Part shown: positions 55,885 to 64,000 of the stretch, one piece after another | Layout: every line of letters starts with the position of its first letter | Position numbering within the stretch: position 1 is the stretch's first letter | From: Notospermus geniculatus | Taxonomy: Eukaryota > Nemertea > Pilidiophora > Heteronemertea > Lineidae | Direction: 5' to 3' | Assembly (NCBI GenBank): GCA_002633025.1 | Contig: NMRB01002166.1 | Location: forward strand, 1-64,000 | DNA length: 64,000 bases | Program-made: the position numbers and the translations under genes | The notes under the pieces: generated by a model | Told to the model about the DNA's origin: nothing | Seen by the model: only the letters and a program-made list of their open reading frames with translations | Database searches by the model: none

Positions 55885-58775
55885 TATTTACAGATTTTTT
55901 GTGAATAATTGTATGGCAAGAAACAACTATCATAATAAGCGAGGTTTGTAGGTATTTTGATCCTAGGAACTACGGGATCGAGGGATCACATGATCAGCCA
56001 AGCCAAGTAGTTCGCTGTCAATCACCCGGCGCCATCTTGATTTCCCACAATCCTGTGAGCACGGCGTAACAGATTGGTGCGAGGCAGGAGCGCCTTCTGT
56101 TGTAACAATGGAATCCCGTCGCCCTCGCTGCGAGATCTCGCGATATTTGGAGAGGCTCTCTCCCTACGCAGCAGACGAGAATCCCACCTTGTGTGTTGCG
56201 CAGGTGCGCGATGGCTGGGAACGAGGCTGAAGCTGATCCACCGAAAAATACACTAAAAATACGGAATAGCTCCTGTTTCGACGTCATAAGAAGATTACGT
56301 CAGACGGCGTAGAATCACGTGATGTCACTCTGGACGTGGATTGGCCAAATCGCCTGCAACCGAGCACACTTTACGACGACTTATGACCAACTCAATCATG
56401 TTTGACCGAAAACTCATCGCAAACTTGTCGTAAACAGAAATCAGTGTCACGAACTATTCGCAAATGAATCGTGATCCACCGGTCGTAGTTATTTTGGTGT
56501 CAACCCGTCGTAAACTAGCCGCACACTAATCATCCTCGTAATAAATTCAGTGGATCACCCGCATAAAGCGGAGTATCCAAAAATCCAGGTTTCAAACGAA
56601 AATGTATACCACGCGTCGTGCTCCCGCGCCAAGGCCAATTGGCCCCCATGTTACCCACCATCGGGAGGGTGTTCACGACTTTATATCGGTCAGCACAGTA
56701 AGTAGACTCATGCATGTACACATGTACATGTACATGATCATGGATCATGCACGTAATCTACAAACATCACGACGGCGCGTTTACACGACTCATTGTGGCC
56801 AGGACGCATTTAGGTATGAGAGGAATCAACGTCCTAGAAATGCAAGTCCGCCAAACAATAGAACACTATTGTAAGGCTGTATTCGAATGGTCATTAACCC
56901 ATTGGGGCCGGGATGAAGTTGAAAAATGTACATTTCGTAACATGAATTTCTGACGTCTCTACAAAAATGCGCCTAGCTCCCACAATTTTCAACCAAAACT
57001 GGTGACAAGGCACTCATTCTGGAGGCAACTAAATGGGCCACGACCTCATGCAGGTCTGCTTGTTGTAAAATGTCTGTGAGAGAAACAGATCAGAGCCGAA
57101 GATGCAAGTTGTGAAGAAATGGTCGCATTCTGCCTACGTTTTCGTCAGGTTGTCAATCTTTAAACGTCCATATCTCGATAACCGCTGCTCCTACGCGTCT
57201 GTCGCTAGGTCAGAATGAAGCTACTTTTTTCTACTCTTTCTTTTGGCGCTAGTCGCGCCGTCGTAGCTGCTTCCGTTCCGGAGATATGGCCATTTTGTCA
57301 CAACGAGTCAGATTTGCACTTTGGAGCCTGTCAATCTAGGCCCCAGGACTAAGGTTAAAGCGCAATTTTACCGAGGTTTCTTCAAACAGAGCAAAATCGC
57401 GTATTCGGGAGGGGGGGGGGTAGTCTCGCATTAACAAATATGCAACGAGATCATCACTCGGTCCACTGGTTACGATTCTGTGTCAGTTTGAATGCACAAG
57501 GGTGTGTGGTACAGGCCAAAGCCTGATAATACCGTCATTCGGCCCCAGTGAGTTAAGTCTCCATAGCCATACATTCTAACCCCTCGCTGAACAATAAGCC
57601 CGGACTTTGTTTCCAGTGGGACTTTTATCCCTGTCACACCGGCTTCAAACTGAGCCCGCGGAACTCTCCATTGGCTGGACCCATGGAGGTAGAAAATTTC
57701 GCAGAATGCGGAATGATTTTATCTGGGCGCATCCGGCTTTGAATGTGGGTCGATCGGATTGGATCGGAATGTGGCTTTTTGCTCTGCGGTCTAAACGCCT
57801 ATTGTCACGTGGAACAGGCTGCCTTATGGCCCCACCATTCTGATGTCCCCCTGTCACAGGATTAAGGGTCTTGGTCTCTCAAGAGTCCAATAGGAGCTGT
57901 CAGCGAGTTGACCAATAGGTCACTACGGCCCAATTCAATGCATATAGCGGACCCAGTCATTATTGATCGAGCAGCAATCACGTAGATTTTCCTGTACATT
58001 GGTCCGCTAGAACTTTGCTGCCATCTGTTGGCATTATGCGCAGCTGACTGCTCCTATTCAATGGTGCCGCTTAATCCCTAAATGTATTGTTGGGGGAAAT
58101 CACATATCGGGGAACATTAGATTCTTTTACACCGGCCTTCCACGTGAAAGAAAACTTAACCTACCGATGGGTCTTCCACGTGAAAGAAAAAAATGTCGAA
58201 GATCTCTGTCTCCAATCTCTTGCAGCTGTAGAGCAAGTTACTTTCGCAAATTTTACACTACCCTAGGTGCCATCACTCTTGTATCATATCTATTAGTACT
58301 GTGAGTTTCCGGCATATTTCTTGCCAGAAGAAGACGAGAATGACAGCAACCCAGGGTGGGAGGGTGGGCAAGGAGATATCACACACGCCTCTCGACCACG
58401 CGGTGTCATCCTCACATCATGTACGCCCCAGACTTCGCCCACCCACTCGTGGCCTGAACACAAATACATCGATTAGCTATTCACAAGTGGTTATGTCACC
58501 AGGGTGTTACACTGCCCTATGTGCCATCACTCTTGTATCATATCTATTAGTATTGGGAGTATCAGGCATATTTCTTCCATCTTCGCCACAAATACCAATC
58601 CCAAATCCCAACCAATCCTCCCAATACTACTCTCTTCCCAATACATGTACTACTCTCCTCCCAACACTACCCCCCTCCCAAAACTAAACTGAGAACTGAA
58701 GCTTACCCTCTAAACTTTTGCACAAAGCACGCGATTTCTGCTATCATTGTCATCTACATTAAACGCTGATAATGA
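55885..58775. other. Spacer, no gene confirmed
   Basis: A short open stretch from ATG at ~56108 (MESRRPRCEISRYLERL) lies near a CGCCATCTTG (YY1-type) motif and could be a first exon, but has no supporting evidence. 58280 and 58530 share a duplicated CATCACTCTTGTATCATATC phrase. Otherwise no features. Confidence 0.35.
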
Positions 58776-58938
58776 GTGAGGGCTGAATGCTCCTCCCTAT
58801 CTCTCTGAACGAATCACAAGCACACCTAGATACATCAGTATAATTCTTCCAAGATATAAACATCCTTCACAATTTGGGAAGAGCATTTAAAACTCCCACC
58901 CCACAGGAATATATATTCCATAGGGCGAAGACTCCCCG
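58776..58938. repeat. Direct repeat outside the LTR element, left copy
   Basis: GTGAGGGCTGAATGCTCCTC to GGGCGAAGACTCCCC is repeated at 63035-63195 beyond the other LTR, in the same orientation, with a few differences. Confidence 0.85.
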
Positions 58939-59003
58939 GGATGAGGGGCGAAGCTCAACCATAAACCTCAAACTATCACAACACAGAAAGCATGTGTCCC
59001 CGG

Positions 59004-59146
59004 TGTCATTTATTTGGCCTTTAGACTCAGATGTCAACAGAACGACACAGAAGCCGTATTCAGCCATTCATACAATCCCTTTTATTTTCTGCGCATGCGC
59101 GCATCTCAATGAGCGCCTTATACAGGTTGTATCAGAATACACCACA
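59004..59146 (-). repeat. 3' LTR (143 bp)
   Basis: On the minus strand it starts TGTGGTGTATTC and ends ATGACA. Nearly identical to 62702-62846, differing by a few bases including a 2-bp indel after TTGGCCTT. Confidence 0.8.
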
Positions 59147-59617
59147 GTCCTCCGCCCTAAAGAGTTACTTCCCTAGAACATCATACATGAGTTCATCCTT
59201 TTAGCAATCTACTCAACATCAATTCTAGATAGGCTTAGTTTTAAGAAACTCTCAACATGGACATGAACTGTCTTAACAAACTCAACTGAAGTAATGAGTT
59301 GAAGTTATTCTTCACAACTAAATCAAGAAATCACAACACCTTACACACTAGGCCTTAACAATTAAGCTGACCATTGTACATGTTTGACATGACAGACACA
59401 TTTCTGAAATACTCAAAATCTCTCACAAGAAACACAAACTACAGTTGCTTAGAGCGGACAAACCCTTGTCTCGTTACAAAGTACAAATTCAACAGTCAAA
59501 GAACAGACATAACAACTTCACAACAATAGAGTCTTAACCAACACTTAGAATGTGTTCCCTTCAACATCGAAACTTCCAAAACACGCGATAGCTGATGTTT
59601 GACCTCAGCAACTCACA

Positions 59618-59945
59618 CTACTTGAAACAGACGTAGTCCTTCAGTTTTACGGATGTTTTACAGTCCCTCTTAGGATAGCGTCGTTCAGATTCTACAACTG
59701 AGTCCTGACGCGTAGAATCAACATTCACACTAGGTCCTGGTGAAGTGCTAACATTACCAGTCCTTGGGTCCTTCCTTGGAGAGACGGGTACAGCCAGATG
59801 ATCTGGAGTTTGGAGTGGGTTTTGCGGAGCCTCAGTCTCGTCTGCTGGTCTGCTGAAGTTATCAACTCCGGCATTCTGAATTGGGTTTGCGGCCTTAGGT
59901 AAGTCACTGTACATGTACTGGTCATAATTTGGCACACCAAACGTT
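59618..59945 (-). pseudogene. Pol C-terminal remnant of the Gypsy element
   Basis: About 110 codons rich in P, S and T, ending ERRYPKRDCKTSVKLKDYV before a stop. This resembles the C-terminal tail after integrase in Gypsy pol proteins. It is joined directly to the Harbinger fragment, with the integrase core absent. Confidence 0.6.
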
Positions 59946-60690
59946 GGTTTGTAGTTGGTCTGCAGATGGGTCTTACAGTTCCATCTATAAACCCCCAAAT
60001 GTTTGTCATTGCTGCTCCTTTCGTATGAATAGCATCAGCAAAATTGCCAAGGTTGTCTGTTAACCACGGCTGGTCCAAATTATGCAGAAGATGCCCATGG
60101 CGTTCAAGGATGAGATCTCCGACTGTATTGGCGACAATTGAGATGGCAGATTGGGGCATGCCAAAATATTTCTCGAGGTCGCAGAGGCGATTGGGGTAGC
60201 TGAATCGTTTGAGGCAGATGCATAATCCCTCAAGGCTATCTACAACAGTGCGATTCTCGCAGACGATGGTGTCTGGAAGTTGCAGTTCATGCAGTAGTTC
60301 AAGAATATGACGTTTCTCAAAGCGAAAATTCGCCTTGGCATCGCTTTCAGTGACTCTTGCAAAATTAAACCTCTCATGACTTAAATAGATTGGCTCCAGA
60401 TACGTTGGCTGATAGGCCAGGGCCAGTGTTACATCCGGATCATTATCAAAAATCGTCGAAATCATCAATTTTTCTTTTAAGGAGTAACACTTTCGTGGCC
60501 ATATGGGCGCAGCCATATTGAAATTTAGCACCGCCTATCGTTTGAGCAGAACACTACCACACACGGATAAGTTTTTGGTGCTGAAACTCGTTCTACACCG
60601 GGATCACGTATCACTTATCCGTGTGGACCATACGTATTTTTTATACGGATACGTGATAAGTTTAATCGGTGCTGAAAGTCTCTAATGTCG
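59946..60690 (-). pseudogene. PIF/Harbinger transposase, N-terminal half, inserted in Gypsy pol
   Basis: The chain from about 60531 (KCYSLKEKLMIS, RFEKRHILELLHELQLPD, SLEGLCICLKRFSYPNRLCD, YFGMPQSAIS) to GFIDGTVRPICRPT is the N-terminal part of a Harbinger nuclease, ending just after the first catalytic D of GFIDGT. The remaining catalytic residues are lost at the junction near 59945. 60532-60690 looks like the element's terminal region, with TTTCAGCACC and AACTTATC repeated twice. The right-hand junction interrupts the Gypsy reverse transcriptase. Confidence 0.8.
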
Positions 60691-61218
60691 TGATTCTTCC
60701 TCAACTTCTAACTGGGAATAGGCCTGACTCAAATCAAGAACTGTAAATCTCTTTTTGCCAGCGAGTTTTGCAAAAATATCCTCGGCAGTTGGAAGTGGGT
60801 ATGGTTCATCTTCGATATGCGGGTTCACAGAGACCTTGTAGTCTCCACAGATTCTGACGTTTTTATCTGCCTTAGGTACAACTACTATTGGAGATGCCCA
60901 GTCCGATCTATCGACTTTTTCAATAACTTCAGTCTTTTCTAACCTATCGAGTTCCTTTTCGACAGTTTCACGGAGTGCGTATGGTACAGGTCTGGGTTTA
61001 TGAAAGATGGGTTTGGTGCCTTCCTTCATGTGAATTTGTGCCTTAAATCCCTTAATCGTTCCACTTCCTTCAAACACCTCTGAGTACTTCTTTATCAGCT
61101 GATCTACCGTACGTTTCTGATTCTGTTTCACAGTGAATATCTCGTTCCAATCTAACCTGAATACACTCAGCCAGTTCCTTCCTAACAGAGACACCTTGTA
61201 GCCCTTAGCCACGATCAA
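60682..61218 (-). pseudogene. Gypsy reverse transcriptase, N-terminal part
   Basis: Includes PRPVPYALRETVEKELDRLE, SDWASPIVVVPKADKNVRIC and KRFTVLDLSQAYSQLEVEEE, the first motifs of Gypsy reverse transcriptases (with the first catalytic D in VLDLSQAY). The frame is cut at ~60690 by Harbinger sequence, so the YxDD motif is absent. Confidence 0.85.
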
Positions 61219-61242
61219 CTTCAGATACTATTCACAATCTTT

Positions 61243-61434
61243 TTACTTAGCCACCACATTGATTTCACCAAGCAGCTCAATTTGCTGACCTGAGTAGCTC
61301 AGCAATTTCACATCAGAACTTTCACATTTCACATGGCGGAAGTATTTGCGATACGTATTTTCACCTATTATCGAGACGGATGCAGCAGTATCTATCGTGA
61401 ACGGTATGTCAAATCCATTAATGCACAATTTCAC
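61243..61434 (-). pseudogene. Gypsy aspartic protease domain
   Basis: IDTAASVSIIGENTY carries the active-site DTAAS variant of retroviral-type proteases. It ends at a stop at 61243 and is separated from the reverse transcriptase ORF by a frame change. Confidence 0.75.
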
Positions 61435-61478
61435 CTTGTATTCATCGTTTCCTCCTCAATCTGAATGGTACACCGCAT

Positions 61479-62575
61479 TTAACGACTCGTAGTCTCCGTA
61501 TTGAGACTCATCGTAGTCTCCGTATTGAGACTCATCCTGATCCATGTCACCAACGTAATGTGCACGTTTTCCACGAACTCGATAATTTCCACGACCTCGA
61601 TTGAAACCTTCACGACCACGTTGCGATCCGTTCGATTTCCGGGACGATTCCGATTTCCTTCCTGAGAGGCATGCTCGTCCAATATGTCCAATCTTCCCAC
61701 AGTTGTAACACGTTTGGTGCTTATGTCGACAATCGTTCGCGTTATGGTCACCCTTGCAACGAATGCATCTACCTGATGTTCCATCCTTGGACCGCTGGGG
61801 TGACTGGCTGGGTTGGGTTGTTGAGGCGGTTGAGGTTTCGATTTCACACGATTCACACTGTCGTCTGGGGCAGTTTTACTATATCCCTTCAAGTCCTTGT
61901 TGACTAATTCCATGGCGAGCGCTAACTCGCATGCCTTTTGCCACGTTAAAGGTTCGGTCTTCGTAGATTCATTCAGTAGTCTCTTAGTGATTTTCTCATC
62001 CTTCACACCATGACACAGGGTCTCAAGAAGTCGTTCTTCGACCTTGTCTTCAGCCGTATATTTACAGTCAACTGTCAACCGTTTCAGCTCAGCAATAAAT
62101 TCACTCAATGATTCACTGTCCTTTTGTTTGCGCGACGTGAACTTCAGCCTAGCAGCCAATGGAGTGCATAGTGAGATTGCAAAATCTCGACAATCTCATT
62201 GTACGTTTTCTCTGTCACTTTTCCGGGAAATACCAAACTTGTAAGAGTTTCAAAGACACTGGGTCCTACCACCGTCATCAGTGTAGCAGCCTGCAGTGCT
62301 TCGGGTATCCTGTTGGTCAACATCCACAGCTCTTTTTTCGTCTCATAATTCGCCCACTTCTCCTCCTTGGGGTTGAAATGGCCCACTGAACCGATGATGG
62401 AGTGTTGATACACTGGGGCAGCCTCAGCGCCCGGGCCAGGAGCAGGGTCATCCATTTCGTCGACAGGGTCGGCGTCAGTGAATCGGCGACGTGCAGCGTG
62501 TACACTGGTGTGTAGAAAATGTACAGCGCTGTAGGCTACACGTGCGTTCAGGGAACGAAATGTCTGAGCACACAC
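61479..62575 (-). pseudogene. Gypsy gag with two zinc knuckles, frameshifted
   Basis: The N-terminal part (62575-62144) includes GHFNPKEEKWANYETKKEL and FETLTSLVFPGKVTEKTY, as in gag of Gypsy elements. A frameshift near 62155 leads to KDSESLSEFIAELKRLTVDC. A second near 61800 leads to two CX2CX4HX4C knuckles (CIRCKGDHNANDC and CYNCGKIGHIGRAC) and an RG-rich stretch. It is not translatable as one protein. Confidence 0.82.
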
Positions 62576-62701
62576 CGGCTTTATAAACAGCCTGGTTTTC
62601 CGTCAAAAACGTAGGGGCAGTGCAGTTCGGGGCGTTCAGTACTTGCTTTGGGTTCTGTATTTTTAGTTCGATGGTTTCACTTGCCCATAACTCGTCGCCA
62701 T

Positions 62702-62846
62702 TGTCATGTATTTGGCCTTAATAGACTCAGATGTCAACAGAACGACACAGAAGCCGTATTCAGCCATTCATACAATCCCTTTTATTTTCTGCGCATGCGC
62801 GCATCTCAATGAGCGCCTTATACAGGTTGTATCAGAATACACCACA
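62702..62846 (-). repeat. 5' LTR (145 bp)
   Basis: Pair of 59004-59146. Followed on the minus strand by the ATGGCGACGAG primer-binding-site-like sequence. Confidence 0.8.
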
Positions 62847-63034
62847 CCCAGCAAGCCAAAGGGAATTCTTCCACGATGAAGGGCAATCGCACATTCCCAC
62901 AAGAGAGTTGATCCAACAGACCATTACATTACTATGGCACCTCCATGCACGCCTCCTCTACGGTACTCAAGGGTGATCCAATACAGCACTAAATCAGAAT
63001 ATGCAATCCCACTACAATTCACTTCAGGTTAGAA

Positions 63035-63195
63035 GTGAGGGCTGAATGCTCCTCCCTATCTCTCTGAACGAATCACAAGCACACCCAGATACATCAGTAT
63101 AATTCCGCCAAGATATAAACATCCTTCACAATTTGGGAAGAGCATTCAGCCCCCATCCGACAGGAATATACATTCCATAGGGCGAAGACTCCCCG
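63035..63195. repeat. Direct repeat outside the LTR element, right copy
   Basis: Matches 58776-58938. The two copies enclose the whole LTR element plus 65-190 bp of unlike flanking sequence on either side. Confidence 0.85.
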
Positions 63196-63399
63196 TAGTC
63201 CTGGGGCTGAGGGGGGTCCTGTGTGCAATCGTATGTCCCCTAATTTTGACTCTTGATCCTTGCAGGGGACCCCTAGGAGATTGAAAAAAACTTGGGTAGA
63301 CATTCCAGATGTGGGGCAGAAAGGTGGAATTCAAGATGGCGTCCAAGATGGCCACCGCATCACTAAACCCATTATAACTCCCTGTATAATTGTGCTAGA

Positions 63400-64000
63400 G
63401 GGGCGAATTTGGTGTCTTTACCAAGGTTTTGGGGGTCAAGGAATCCATTAAAAACCTTTTACAGGGTAAAAATAGGACGGGATAATGCTGAAATCCAAAA
63501 TGGCCGCAAATATGGCCGCCGCGCCTCCACATCTACCCTAACTGGCTTTAGAATTGTGCTAGATGTATAAATTTGGTGTCTTTTCATAGGTTTTAGTGGT
63601 CAAGGAATCCGTTAAAACCATTTACAGGATTAAAAAAGTAAGGGAAAATGGCGAAATCCAAAATGGTGGCCAATATGGCCGCCGCACCTATACATTCACC
63701 AAACGAATTGGCTTCAAAATTGAGCTAGATGTATAAATTTGGTGTCTTTTCATATGTTTTAGGGGTCAAGGAATCCGTTAAAACCATTTGCAGGATTAAA
63801 AAATTAAGGGATAATGGTGAAATCCAAAATGGTGGCCAATATGGCCGCCCCCACCTGTACATTTACCTAACTAATTGGCTTCANCTATACATTCACCAAA
63901 CGAATTGGCTTCAAAATTGAGCTAGATGTATAAATTTGGTGTCTTTTCATATGTTTTAGGGGTCAAGGAATCCGTTAAAACCATTTGCAGGATTAAAAAA
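63400..64000 (+). repeat. ~165-bp satellite array continuing past the window end
   Basis: GTCAAGGAATCCGTTAAAAC recurs at about 63436, 63600, 63766 and 63963. Units contain ATCCAAAATGG and ATATGGCCGCC. The last interval is about 31 bp longer around N63884, where a phrase is repeated on both sides. ORFs here follow the repeat. Confidence 0.88.

Larger units (their letters stand above)
59004..62846 (-). mobile_element. Gypsy-type LTR retrotransposon, decayed and interrupted
   Basis: Two short direct repeats (59004-59146 and 62702-62846) with TG...CA ends on the minus strand act as LTRs. Just inside the 5' LTR is ATGGCGACGAG, a plausible primer-binding site. Just before the 3' LTR is a purine-rich AGGGCGGAGGAC tract. 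Flanks CCCGG and CCCAG may be a 5-bp duplication with one mismatch. In order on the minus strand come gag, protease, the start of reverse transcriptase, a foreign Harbinger segment, then a pol C-terminal end. Most of reverse transcriptase, RNase H and integrase is missing, so it cannot move by itself. Confidence 0.85.

Noticed and set aside
56108-56260. First exon starting MESRRPRCEISRYL
   Set aside because: A YY1-like motif and a weak CAGGTGCG donor are the only support; no downstream exon could be found.
59725-60531. 268-codon ORF as an intact transposase
   Set aside because: After GFIDGTVRPICRPTTNQR the frame enters Gypsy-derived sequence. The rest of the catalytic domain is absent.

Overview
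This is animal nuclear DNA: it has spliced genes with GT-AG introns, a metazoan beta-tubulin, single-exon rhodopsin-class receptors, a tRNA-derived SINE, LTR and DNA transposons, and long intergenic spacers. The neuropeptide-receptor-like array, the tubulin sequence and the very dense short inverted-repeat transposons fit a marine invertebrate deuterostome (echinoderm-like or amphioxus-like). I cannot choose between these from the sequence alone. No bacterial genes, operons or CRISPR arrays are present.

Layout. 1-2.3 kb: ends of CAG...CTG-bordered DNA transposons, then spacer. 2.3-5.0 kb: a beta-tubulin gene on the minus strand with exon 1, part of exon 2 and the 3' coding region; a single N at 3532 hides a large missing part of the gene. 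5.4-8.1 kb: a direct duplication carrying a 55-bp tandem repeat and a MITE, separated by two more MITEs. 8.3-25.5 kb: a tandem array of class A GPCR genes, all on the minus strand. Two receptors of one subtype are intact (R1, R2), a third of that subtype is cut by a MITE (R3), one of a second subtype is intact (R4), and there are two 3' pseudogene fragments. Because the array is duplicated, most transposon insertions can be checked against an empty site in a sister copy. 26.1-30.2 kb: a satellite, a 2.6-kb foldback element with iterated ACATTAT motifs, and a stack of four MITEs. 33.2-43.4 kb: two genes on the minus strand that look like the cargo of an animal CACTA/EnSpm-type transposon: a six-exon DUF4806-type gene whose exon phases all close, and a 706-codon transposase ORF with no stops. 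43-53 kb: TGACGT-rich and CTGGCGCC-rich repeats, a SINE, and a large cluster of mutually inverted repeat modules. 52.9-53.9 kb: an unrecognised 320-aa ORF. 53.9-55.9 kb: nested inverted-repeat elements. 59.0-62.8 kb: a decayed Gypsy-type LTR retrotransposon whose centre is replaced by part of a PIF/Harbinger transposase gene. 63.4-64.0 kb: a ~165-bp satellite running off the end.

Only the tubulin, the receptors and possibly the 320-aa ORF look like host genes. The rest is mobile DNA in several nested generations. The most interesting parts are the intact DUF4806/transposase pair, the receptor array in which a MITE has split one coding region, and the evidence that single Ns in this assembly stand for substantial missing sequence.
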